A stretch of DNA of 64,000 nucleotides from Hybos culiciformis (Eukaryota > Arthropoda > Insecta > Diptera > Hybotidae). Positions 35,331 to 48,360 of the stretch are shown piece after piece. The first letter of the stretch is position 1; every line of letters starts with the position of its first letter. The notes under the pieces were generated by a model. The model was not told the DNA's origin and did no database searches. It saw only the letters and a program-made list of their open reading frames with translations. The DNA is taken from the NCBI GenBank assembly GCA_964007475.1, contig OZ023275.1, positions 33,212,029 through 33,276,028 of the forward strand, written 5' to 3'. A program made the translations under genes and the position numbers.

Positions 35331-38300
35331 TTAGCTAGACCATTAATATTGTCTTAAACAAAAACGAATATACAAGAACTTAAGTATTAAAAGGTATTTC
35401 CTTTTTTTTTTGTAAAGTAACTCGGAATATTATATTATTATTTCTCAAAAGTTCATTAATCATTAACAAAATTTGCATAACTATTTTAAATAGGAGTGAA
35501 AGTTTTTAAGGATAACATTAAAAACCAGAACATACACTTTCTAAATTGATGAGAAATAACAGCAAAAAATATTAAAGGAATCTTTTCATTATTTTCAAAT
35601 TTTTGCAATTCAAATTGCAACAACATATAATTTTAATAATATAGAAATTCAGGGTGTTTGATAGTAAAAACAATAAATAAATATAAGGAAGATTTTTCTC
35701 AAAGTAAAATGTAAAATTCAGAATTTAAGAACTAAAAATTAACTATAAGTTGTTAAAGGAAATTGGGGAATTTATTTGGCTGTTTAATATATGAAATTAA
35801 AATCGATATTGAAATTTCCAAGTATTTTTATATGCCTTAATACATAAGATAATACTTAATTTGGAGTTTTCTAAATTCGAAACAAATTTTTCTAAATTCT
35901 ATGGAATTACATTAAGAAATACACCTTGTGAAATTTCAAAATATATATCAAGGAAAAACATAGACACAATGAGTTCAGTCTCCATATTGTCTTGCAGCAT
36001 AATGTGTCATAAATCTTTTTCTTCATTCTTATTTAACATTTACTGGAATATTTTGTAATATATTTAAAATGGGGAAAAAACATTAAACTTTTTTTTTGTG
36101 AACAAAAACTGTATTACATTATATTATAAATGTTACGTATTTTAGAAATTTAACAATTTCATTTAGAATAAGAAATAAATTTTGGTGAATATCTGAAAAT
36201 TTATTTGGAAATATATACTTAAAAATTTTAAATATACAAGGAATATTTTATTGCACGCTTATTCATATCCAAGCTTTATTTAATTTAAGGAAATACTTTG
36301 TACAACGTACACAAATTTATAAACAAAAAAGTTTTTAAAACTTTGAAAAGTTTAAATTTTATATCAATTATATACGTTAACTAATTAAAAAGAGAAAAGA
36401 AACCCCATTATATAAATTTATTTCAATTGAAGTCTAATAAAATTTCTAATATCCGTATTTTCTTTAAACATTAATTATTGTCTCGTTTACCTATATATAG
36501 GTTTTTTTTTGTGCTGAATTAGAGGTTAATGGGTATTATTCCATTTAACAAAATTATTACAAAAAAAAAAGTATAAAAGCTGTAAGAGCTAAAACCTTTA
36601 ATCCTCTTTCATTGACATAATGTCACTTTAGCCTATATATATAGATTTCTATGACATCAGTCATTGAATATCGTTGTGAGTAGAATGATTTGTGTGTTTT
36701 GTTATTTTTATTTTTTTCATATTGAGGTTAAAATGGAAAATTATAGACTTTGTTTCTATTTTTTTGTCAAATTGAACATAAAATCCAGTCATTTTATTAA
36801 TATCCACAGTCGCTAACTTCATCATTAGATTTAGTTTTGATACTTTCTGATATTGATGATTTTTTGAGAAACTTATAATCTCATTAATTGATTTTGAACC
36901 AACATTTATCGTTAATTGAATGTTATTTTATTGATGTTATTTTATATTTATTTATATTGAACATTTTCAAACTATGCACAAATCTTATATAAATATCTTC
37001 ATGCTTCTAAAATTTCTATAAAATGTATATATAACTTTTTAATTAAGATTTAGACATATTCAATATAACTTTTGTACCAAATTTATTGAACATTAAATAA
37101 CCATAAATCTATCTTTTTTATATAGAGTAAGATTTTAACCATTTTTATGTTGTTTTTTTTTTGTGTTTTAATCTGTACATCCTAATAACAAAATTAAGTT
37201 AATTTTAAGATATTTTTTATTAGACTCCGCTCGAACTAGGAAAACTCTACTTTTTTTTTACCATATTTTTGTGACTTAAAAATTTTCTAACAACAAATTC
37301 AAATTCCTGATAAATTGTTGAAAACTAAAGTAAAATAAGTTTTATTTAAGGCCAAAAAGTTCAATTATTCATATTCACAAGGAGAATTTTTGTAAAATCA
37401 ACTATCAAAAATACCTTACAGCTACTTAACAACAATTTTGCAAAGTTTTTCATGAAAAATTTCACAACTTTTCACAACGATCTCAAGAAAATTTTTCATT
37501 TTAATCTAATTTTCACTTCATGAAGTATCATTTATAAAAGAAATTTTCTAATATGATACGAGAAAATAAACTCCCAAAAGAAAAATAATTTTTCACAAAA
37601 TTATGATTTTTTTTTTTAAAATCAAGAAGAAAAAAAATGTCTAAAAATCATAAAAATAAAAATTTTTTATTTTTTTTTTTTAAATATGACAAAAAAAAAT
37701 TTTTTTATTTTGAGAATTAAATTAGTTTTTCTACAATTCGCACAGACAAGACAAAATGAAAAAAAAAAAATATAAAAATAAAAAAATATTTTCTTTGAAT
37801 ATGAAAAACCCATATATTTTTTGCAAAAAAAAATAAAAAAAATTTTTATATATTATTATTCTTTTAATCTAAGTAGCTTGTTGACCTAAAAAGGACTCGA
37901 GGATTTATATTTTCTTCCTTGATATTCTTTTCTTGCCACATGCATAACATAATTTTCAATTTATAGCGAAAGTAATTAAGACAAAAGTTTTTTTCTTGTA
38001 TATTTTTATGGGATCAGCAAAAAAAAAAAAAAGTGAATAAAAATAGATTGTTTTAAAAGAGATAAGCCATAAAAACAATCTGGATTAAATTGCATAATGA
38101 GAAATAAAATGAAAAAAAAAATAAAAAAAAAATTAATTAAACTTCTTTTTTTTTTTTTTTTTTTGATTCCCTTCTGTTTTTTTATTTTCAGATTAAATAT
38201 ATGTCTTAATAAAAATGCTAATTTTGTTGCACTAATTTCAAATCAGTACACGGAAAAGAAATATAAGCTTATGAATTTCATATAATTTTTTTTTTTTTTC

Positions 38301-41300
38301 TTGGAAAATCATAGTTTTGCGTAACAATTTTTTTTTTTTGCTTCTCATTTTTTAATTAAAAATATTCAAATTGCGATTTTTATTCAGAAAAAAATAAAGG
38401 AACGAATGGTAAACATAAGAGAAGCATAAAAATTATTATTATTTTTTTTTTGTATTATTCAAAATAATAATATTATTTTAATTTTATGAAAACCAAAATA
38501 TAGGACAAAATTAAAAATAAAAATAAAGCGCATTTTGATGCTTTATTATTATTTTAATAAAAATATTTATGTGTAGACAAAAAAACATTATTATGGAAAT
38601 AATACTGAAAAAAGTCATGATCTCTACACTCTATGGCCATGCTATATATGTTTATCCAATTTTGAATTAACTTGTTGGCAAAAAATTATTTAAATACAAA
38701 TATAATTTCAGGCTTCTATTATGCCTTAGCCTTATGCAGGGACGTCTTAGTTTTTTGTTTCTAGAACCTTATTACGATAGACTTTAAATTGTTGATGTCA
38801 GATAGTACAATATTGAAATTGTTTTTTCTATATAGAATGGAGTATCATAAATTACGGCATTGATTACTATCTTATAATATTTAAAATATTTTTAATGTAA
38901 CTTACGACTGAATATGATAAAAAACTTTTCCATATAATGTAATTTTTGATTTCAATTTTTTTTTTACTTAATCCTTAACAATTTTTTTTTACATCTAATT
39001 TTATTTGATTTGATTTTGATTTAATTTTCTATATCATCAAATTTGTAAATATCCAACGGTCTAGTTATTATATCTTAATCGGCAAAAAATAAATAAATAA
39101 ATAAAATAAAATAAGAAATAAAACATAATAAAAGAAGATAAATTTTATCACTTTGAAAAATCAAATGGTTCGAAAACTCATTTGGCTTTAAAAGATTATC
39201 TAATTTTCTCATGATTGAATTTATTTTTTTTTTTATGTTGTTCTTAAACATTTCGAGACATAAAAATCTATGTATTTTTCAAGGAAAAAAAAAAGAAAAA
39301 GGTCCAGAAATAAAAAAAAACAAAATCTTTTTAAATTGGAAAATTAGTGTTGAATTGATTTGGTTTTGATTGAAACATTTTTTTTTTTTTTTTTATTATT
39401 TTATCTACTTGTTTCTTCTATGTATCATTTTAAATAGTATGTATATATTTCAATGACAGATGTTAGGAATTCAATTAAAAAACTTTTTTGTTAAATTTTT
39501 GAAAAAACAAAATTTTAAGTGTATTTTATACATTTGGAAAATTCAATTATATTAGAATCCTTTTGTGTTTTAAAGTAAAAAAAAAACATTTCTTACCTAG
39601 CTAGAACTTTGTGGCTAAATTATATATGTCTGTCTCTTAAGTATGTTTCATATGTATATATAAGAACAAAGAAAGTGTCGATTATAAAAAATCATCCGGC
39701 GAAATTTATTTAAATTTTCAAATAATCATAAATCTTTTCCTAAATTTTATCTCAATTATTATTCATCTTTCAAAAATATACCCAATCACTTAAAAAATAA
39801 TAATAATTTTTTTTTTTTTGCCTTATAGATTAAAAATCAATTACGTTAATGTGTTTTCACTGATGTTTAATTTTTTTTCATATTTATATAAATATAAATA
39901 ATTTATGCCAGCAAAAAAAAATTGACACTACACAGGGAATTGAATTCTAAAAATTATGAATTTATCAACATTTACTACTGGGGAAAAAAAATTTTGTAGT
40001 ATGTTTTAGCCCCTTTTTCATCAATCATCATAAATTTTAATTTAAAGAATATTTTTTTAAATGCCCACTTATGTTAATGTTAGATTTTAACATTAATAGG
40101 TATACTGTTTTATATTGAATTCATTATAGGTTAAAACAGCTCATCACACTTGAGAATAAAACGTTTGACGAAAGTGTGGTATTATGAAAAAGTTTGTTCA
40201 CACTTGACTTATTATATTTTATGTTTACTTTTGGTTAAATGAATTAAAATTCATAGAAATAAAAGCAACGACCAAGATACATATAATAAGTAAAGAAACA
40301 TTGAAAAAAAAAATCTAGATACTGTTATTAAGTACATGGTTAAGAAGATAGGAAAAGACGCATTTAAGGCTCAAATGTGCATTATTTTTTTTTTTCTTTG
40401 GGAAATAAAAACTGCTGAGTAAATTAATAATTTAAAAATTGAAAACTAAAATATTTAAGTTTACGGGCTAAAAACTTAAGATTTAAGACAAATTTCCTTC
40501 AATTTTCTGTAGGAAAACTAAATCTGTAAACTCAAAAATAAAACTTTATCATGAGATTAAACTAAAAAAACATGATGAATAGGCGCACAAAATATGCGCA
40601 ATTTTTAAATATTATAGTTCTGATGAAGCATTATGAACAAAAAAAAATAAAAATTGATTACTACTTGTGTAGGTATTTATATACATAACAATTACATTAA
40701 ATACATTTCGATGAGTCAACAACAATCAATATAAAATAACAATCCGATTAATTTGACAAAATAAAAAAATAAAAATAAAACCTAAATAAAATGAAATCAA
40801 TTTTATATATTAATATATGTAGTAATGTTTAAGTACGTACGTACATGACTGTGTAGAATTCAGCTACAGAGTTGAGATTAAGGCTAACATACTTATGTGT
40901 ATGTAAATTTAAAATATTTTGTTTAATGAAACAAAAATATTTTATTGGATTGTACTGATTAAGAAATCAAATGTTTCAGAGATCGTAAAACGTACAAATC
41001 GAAAAGAGATTAAGAAACATTTTAAAACTTAATCTTTACAAACTATATATTGGAAGTTATTTGACTATTAAAATCTTATTTGTTTTAATTGTAATTTTTG
41101 TATTACTTGTATTTCATTAAATCGAAATTCATGAAGCTTAAATTTCTGTATTCGCTATATATAAATTGTATGGAATGTATATTAAATTCAACATCATAGA
41201 CACTTATTTATAATTTTCTGAAAATTTTTTCCTATCTTATCAGTAATTTAATATAATATAAAATTTTCAAAATAATAATAAATTTTGATTTATTATTTTG

Positions 41301-44300
41301 TTTACGTTGTTTGAAAAATATTCTCTTCATATTTAAAAAATTATTATGAAGGTCCAAAAAAAATTTAGTTTTTTTGGCAATTACAGCTGATAAATATTTT
41401 TTATTTTCCTTCAATAATTTACGATTTTTTTAGTAGAGATACAAGGTCAAACATTTTCATAAATATTTAGGGAGTTTCATGCAATATAATAGCAAAATAT
41501 TGATTTCTTTCAATGAGCTATATAATCGGCGAATAATTTTTTGAAGTTAGTTGTATCTAAGAGAGAGCTTGAAATAATTTCTATCTAAGTTCCTATATAT
41601 TTTTGTGAAACTTTTTGTAAGATATGAGAACTGGGAATTAGCATGATTCTAAGATCGCTTTCAAGACTTCACTTCTTTTGGAATAATAGAATTATACCCA
41701 TTATAAAGTCATTTAAAGTTTTTACACTCTTTACATATCTGGCAGTATAATTAAAATTATTATATTGTCGTTCCAATTGATAGCTTGAATTTCAAAAATT
41801 TTAAATTTATATTTCTTAAAATAAAAATATATATATAAAGTTATGCACGTAGTACCGAAAATGTTTATTCTTATTTTTCAAATTTTATTTCTTTTTCAAA
41901 ATGCACTTATATGTACTATATGCACTATATATATATTTATACATAATAAACCATTAGGCCATAAATGTATCTAATTTTACGAGAAATTTTTATGTTATTA
42001 TTTATAACTCTTGTATGCTGTATCATTTTTATCTAAATTTCATTATACAATACAAGAATAATAATTATTTAGAAGTCCAAGGTTTCCATTATATTCTTTA
42101 TTACCACTTGGACCAATTTTCTATTTAAAAAAATAATAATATATATTTTTCTACTTTTTATTTCAAAACTTTATAGTTTTGTCCTTAATTTTCCTTCTAT
42201 TTTTTTTTTGTTAATACATGGACATTTATTTTGAATGAAATGATAGTGATGTTTTGCATCAACTAACAATATTTATAACAGAATATATTTATGTACAAAT
42301 TATGTCAATTATTAATATATTATTTAAAAAATTTCAAATACAATAATTGGAATTTAAATATGCCACTAAAATTTTAATTTTTATATACAAAATCCTTCCA
42401 GTTTTCATTTTTTTTCACAATTTCTTACATAACCTTACTTTTCAAATGACGCCTCATTAAAAAGTTGAAATTAGTAACTTTTGGAATTGAATTTTTGTTT
42501 AAAGTTTAATTTCAAAAAGTCCATACTCAGTCCTACAAATCAGAAACATATTAAATAGAAAAACAAATGTAAGCATTTTGACAAGATTTCCACCTTTCTG
42601 TAAAATCTACCTTCATTATGTTTTTATTTAATATCTGTGTGTCTTACAAAATCCACATAATATTATGTAATGAAAATTAAAATTAAGTCTATTTGGTTTA
42701 TTTTTCTTCAAAAGCTTTCTATAGTTTCTTAGGAAAAAAAAATATTGCAAATCGAAAAACAAATTGTAATTGCCAATAATTGAAGAGAACATGAATTACA
42801 AACGTATGAATGATTTGAACAATACATAAATAGATAATCATTGAAGAAAAAACTATATTATATTTTAAAAGACAATATAAAAAAAATATATAATTATGGT
42901 TGTTATAACAACAAAATTGTAAAACTATATAATTATAAGAAATGCTTTTATGCATCGATAAACTTTAATATAAAATTTATCTTTTACTGGAAAATTATAT
43001 AAAAAATAATTTTCAATTATTTTCTGAAGTTTATTTCTTTGTTAACTATGCTAATAAAGATTTTTTATTTTCTATTTTTAATTTTTAATGAATAATGTCG
43101 GAAAAGAATTTGATTATAATTCTTACTTGTACTATAAATGTAATATTTTCAGTTTATCCCAATGTGATTTAATATTGTTTAGTTTTTTTTTTATTAAATG
43201 TATATAATTATCAAAAAATAAAAATAATTCAATACCTTGAATGTCTAAGCCCAAAAAGGGTCAAAGAATAAGCATATCAAATTGTACTTTGGAACGAATG
43301 AATAAAATTTTTCAAAAACTTTTTGTCGACAATATAAAATACATAAATTTACTTAGAACTAAAAGGTTTGAAAAGATGCATTTTGTAATGAACTTAAAAC
43401 TCATACAATTTAGAAAATTTTCAAAATTATTTATAACAAATAATTATATATACATTCAATATTAGCGCAAAATAACTAAAACAAAATTTCGAACATTAAA
43501 TAAAAACATTGAAGTACCCTGTATGGCTGTATGTATTATATTGTATATATTGTATATTATGTACAAAGTAGTACATATATATTGTATATGAATTCAAAAT
43601 AATTTATGTTTTCAATGAACATAACATGATAAATTTTTGTCGCAGAAATTTATTAAAAAGTTATTTAATTGAAATACGAAAAAAATTGACATAAATACAT
43701 ATTTCCGAAATGAAAATATAAATTGAATAATTTTTTTTATTTATATTTATTTATTTTTTTTTTTATTAAAAAGAAATCAATATGCAATACGAGTGTATAG
43801 TTTTTGAAGGTGGTAAAAAAAAATTTGTTTTTTTTTTTAATATTTGATAAATAAAAATAAAATATTTTATATCTATTTAGAATTAGAACTATGTATATGT
43901 AAACGTTGTGCAAACTTATATTAAAAATTTATGATGTGATTTCAATTTTTGAAGTCATATATTTCTATTTTTAAGCGATAGCAGAGTTTAACATTCAATA
44001 ACGAATGATAATATACCTGGCTCGAGTTCACCCTGCTCAGAATATAATTTCTTAATATTTTTAATAATATTTTAATATTTTTAATATTTTTTCAAATTCT
44101 TAATATTTTTACAAAAATATTTAAAATGCTTCATAATAAATCGAAAAAACAAGAAACATTTTTTTTTAATAGTTCAATAAAGTTCAATGTAAAATATGTA
44201 TATCAAGTTCGTATAATGTTTTTCTTTAATAAAATATGTGTAGTGATAGTATGAATAAATTAAGATATGGTATCAGTTTAGCAATAATTTTCATAACATA

Positions 44301-46709
44301 ATATGTGTATTACATTGTTTTTCCCAAAAGTATAATTATAGATTAGTAAGTTTGTCGCCACAACACTTTATATTTAGAATTCTATAATGTATGGGAGACA
44401 TAAATTATAAACCCTTTATAAGTTTCTTTGAATTTTCAAAATAAATTACATTAACATTCACCAAACCTAATAAACATAGTTCCCTTCAATTATATAATAT
44501 ATTCAAATTATTCTAACTTTGGTATGAAATAATAATAATTGCTTAAATGTGTAAAATGTTTAGTCACTCTATTATTTATAAGCATTGATGGGTATTTAAT
44601 TTATTTTGAATGAATTTCTAAATTGTAAAAATTAGAAACATAAGTTACCCCCAGTGCATTTCTATGCATTTAACATTTGTCGTTGGTTGCATTAAATAAA
44701 AGTGTAATGAGTTATTTTATATGATATTATTAATAAAAAGGGTATTTTAATTTTTACGGATCACAAATCAAAATTCCTAACCAAAACTTTCAATTTTTGT
44801 ATTATTTTTATTCAAAAAAAACTTAAGTTAGTTTACATTAAAAAAAAAAAACCGAAAATAAATATAATCAGTTTGCTTCTCAGAAATTTGACATAATCTA
44901 TAATTTTGTTTAATATATGTCAATAAAATTAAACCGCAATCCACTAAAAAATGCTATACCATGCAAACTGATTTACTAGACCCCATTTGGCAAAAATCAA
45001 GCTTCACTAGGCTTTTCCGTATTTAACGCGATACACATACTTGAAAAATAAAAATCGGGGAAAACTTTCCTTTTTATGCAGAAAATTTTATTTTTATTTT
45101 TAATAGTATTTCTGTTTTCTTTTTTTTTAAACTCTTTTTCAGGTTTTTGTTTTCAAAAATTGCAAAAAAAAAAGAACCGGAAACAGAGTTCATTTCTTTT
45201 TTGTTTTTTTTTTTTCTGTTTTTATTTTCACACCGAAAGTGTGTAGTTTTGTTATTTTATGCTTTATGAAAACAAAAGTGATTCCATACACTCTACATTT
45301 TCCAGCATTTTTATTTTAGTTTTTTTTGTTTTTTATATTTGTTTAGCTTTAAAGTCACAATTTTAATGATGATTCTATTAGCTTTCTGGGAAAAAATATA
45401 TGTATATATATAAAAAAAAATATAACAAAAAATTATTGTTGTAGGTACACAGGAAAAAAAGCGGAAGGAAAATTTAATTTGAAAATATGAGAAAACTAGG
45501 TTAACATTAACAACGTTGAAATATATTTCTTTTTCTTTTATTTCAATTTTTTTTGTTGGACAACTGAATTAGAGAGTTCGGTTGAAATGTTTGCTTTTTT
45601 GAGTGACTACAAAGTAACTACATTGAATATTATTTTCAAAGAGAAACGAAATGTTTCCTTATTACAATTTTTGAATGTTGATCATATGTAATTATTTCGA
45701 TACCTACAAATTTGATTTTCTAATTTGACAGAACCTAAGTTTTATTTTTTTTTTATCAATAAATATCAACAGATGTCTTATAATGTTAAAACCTTTTCTT
45801 TCAAAATAGACCTATATAAGTTTTGTTAAAGCACAAACTTGTAAATATTATAAATTTCCATTTAAAAGTGTTTATTTTTATCGCCTTTCCAACAAATTAT
45901 ATTTTCCCAAATATTTTTCATTTACATAACAAAAAAATAAAAGTTTTAATCTCTTTCATTTTTCTTTCCAATTTGGAAACACAATTTAAATTTTAAAAAA
46001 GAAAAATGTCATCAACCTTTTACTAAAGAAAATATTTTTCCAACGTAATCTCTCTTAATAATAAAATAGGGAAAAATAAAAAAAAGGTTTTTTTTTTTTT
46101 GAAAAAAGAAAATAAAATATTCTTGAATTAATTTTTTTTTATATAATAAAAAAAAAGTTTTTTATTTTTTTCTATGTAAAAAAAAGCCTGCAGCATATTT
46201 AAGTTTTTACATTTTTTTTTTTTTGATTATTTTTGACTAAAAAATATTTCTTGTTTTCTATACTAAAATTCTTGGCGCAAAATGTTTAACATCCACTTAA
46301 AAAAAATAGTTTCAAAAAAAAGATAAAGAAAACTCTTTTATTTCTGTTAAAAAAAAAAAAAAGTTATATTTTTTTAACATTTTTTTTGTTTTTGCAGAGG
46401 CATTAAACTTTATACCGAATTTATAAATAAAAAATTATTAAACAATAATTATAAAATAAACTTGAGATTTTATTATTATTTTTTTTTTGTTATTTATCTT
46501 TTAAATTTTTATTTAAAAATCTCTTAAAATAAATTATTTTGATATAAAAAAAAATATATAATATTCCATGATTACTATATAGTGAAATTTTGAAGATTGA
46601 CAATTTAGTTAAGATATTTTTTTTTGTTCAAATTATTGTATAAAAAATGGAAATGTTATATCTGAAAAATATATTGATATTATACCGTTTACTTACATAA
46701 TACCATTCA
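35331..46709. other. Intergenic or intronic A/T-rich DNA
   Basis: A long stretch without recognisable genes, heavy in A and T runs (especially 37600-38500 and 45100-46600) and in AATA-type microsatellites (39087-39115). A possible single hAT-type end, CAGGGACGTCTTAG, occurs at about 38736. TTTTAATAT repeats lie at 44050-44110. The open frame at 43241-43465 (MSKPKKGQRISIS...) is not recognised and has no supporting context. Confidence 0.4.
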
Positions 46710-46713
46710 TTAA

Positions 46714-46893
46714 GAATAGACAAAGATGGTCGCAGCTTCATACAACATTTTTGGTATGTGAATGTGTTAGTAAAACAAAATAAAATACGTATAATAATTA
46801 TCAATATATGAAAAGAATTTTATTTAGTTTTACTAACACCACCACATAAAAATACCAAAAATGTGGTATGAAGCTGACCACCTTTGTGTATTC
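46714..46893. mobile_element. TTAA-flanked 180-bp MITE with arms of about 75 bp
   Basis: The left arm GAATAGACAAAGATGGTCGC and the reverse complement of the right arm GAATACACAAAGGTGGTC align and continue through AGCTTCATAC, ACATTTTTGGTAT and GTGTTAGTAAAAC. TTAA lies at both edges (46710-46713 and 46894-46897), as for piggyBac-type targets, though the ends do not begin CCC. The whole element would fold into one long hairpin when transcribed. Confidence 0.75.
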
Positions 46894-46897
46894 TTAA

Positions 46898-48234
46898 TCA
46901 ATTATAATACATAAATACTATTACAAAAGAATTACAAGCGATGAGGCAAAGAAAATTCAAGCCTTATTTAACTTTAATATAACATTGAACACAAATTTTC
47001 TTTTTAAAATTTCAAAATTTACAAGGCTGCCAGAAATGTTTTTCCAATATATAAATGTCAAGAAATATACATACAATTCAGTAAATTAAAAACAAGATTC
47101 ATAAATATTTTTATCGTCATAACAATATTAAAAGAAGTTAATTTTCATCATAAGTAGTTCTACAAAAAAAAAATAACAAATAAAAAATAAAATAAACTAA
47201 TTTAATTTTACCAACTGCAAAACGAATAATATTTCTACTTCAGAATGCACAGAAAGATAAAATAAAATTACATTTCATCTCTAAAATTGAAAAATTAAAT
47301 ATTTAGGTCAGGTTAATAATATCTCATGCAAAAAGTTATTTCTCCATATAAAATAAAATAACTGAAATTATTTCTAGCGAAAAATTAAGATGTTTATTTT
47401 ATTTTTTGTTTCTCTAATTCGGTAAAAAATGTAAAAGATAATTTTCGAATTGGAAAAATCGAATACTAATTCCAAAATGGCAAATATAGGGCTTTAAATT
47501 TACCAAATATCTAATCAGAAAATAAGCAAACGTTTAGCAAATTAGTGTACTGATCATACAGTATAGCTATATAATTCAGTGGTGTATTATTTAGGTGCGA
47601 TAATGAACCTATCCTGAGTCAACGTCGTCGTCATGAATATAACGATACCACAAAAAACAAATTTTTTTGACTTTCACAATTTTAAAATTATTTTTAATTG
47701 AACTTGTTTGAAAAGGGTGAAAATATCTGCATCTAAAAGTTCAATTTAAATTAAAATTAATTGGCAAAATTGTTTAAAAAAAAATAATAAAAAATTTTTA
47801 ATTATATAAATTTTAAATTTTTTTTTTAACTATAAACTTTTTAGATCAATTTTTAGTTCCATGAAGGTTTGGTAAATCAAAATAGTGAATTCCGAAAACT
47901 TTTACTACCTGTCAAAATGAAAAATAATTTTAAATAGTTTTTTTTTCATATATATACTTTTAGTTTTGGGTATATATATACTTTTAGTTATGATGCGATA
48001 TATTTTTATTTAATAAAGGATTATATACTATTGAGTCGATATAGTTTAGAAGAAAATACTGTGAGTAAATAGAAAATATAATAACAAGAAGAAAATCGAT
48101 TTTTTTTAATGTTTAGAATTATGAGAATTATATTACCAATTAATTTTTTAACTTAGCAAAGATTCTACAGAATGATAGCGAAATATTATTTTTTCAAATA
48201 GAAATTAAAGAATTTTTTTTTGTTTTATTTTCAG
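46898..48234. other. Upstream region of the Cys-rich/Gly-rich gene
   Basis: A/T-rich. CAGTGGTGTATT at about 47578 resembles a lone hAT-type end, and GTCAACGTCGTCGTCATG lies near 47618. No promoter could be placed. A 3' splice site at 48234 implies that the first, non-coding exon of the downstream gene lies somewhere upstream. Confidence 0.4.
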
Positions 48235-48360
48235 ATCAAAGTAAAGTCAATTACAAACATTTTCGAATTCGATCAAAAATGAAAGAAATCAACAATTATC
48301 CCATTATTGGGTATATTCTACTCCTTCTGTTTGCTGTTTCCACTGTTAATTCATATTCAA
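48235..48360 (+). other. First visible exon with 5' UTR intron acceptor
   Basis: TGTTTTATTTTCAG ends at 48234 and is a near-ideal acceptor. It is followed by 44 non-coding bases and then the ATG at 48279. The exon ends at the 48360/48361 donor GTAAGA. The upstream donor and transcription start are not identified. Confidence 0.55.

Noticed and set aside
38736..38749. CAGGGACGTCTTAG as a transposon end
   Set aside because: It resembles hAT termini, but there is no inverted partner nearby and no duplication.
43241..43465. Open frame MSKPKKGQRISISNCTLERM...
   Set aside because: It is 74 codons, not recognised, with no promoter, splice or polyadenylation context. The later half is A/T noise.
44015..44045. 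Possible 16-nt minus-strand microexon GGTGAACTCGAGCCAG
   Set aside because: It has a GC-rich centre and GTATAT donor-like sequence but no pyrimidine tract before the AG, and it is too short to judge.
47578..47592. CAGTGGTGTATT as a hAT end
   Set aside because: There is no opposite end in either direction within several kilobases.
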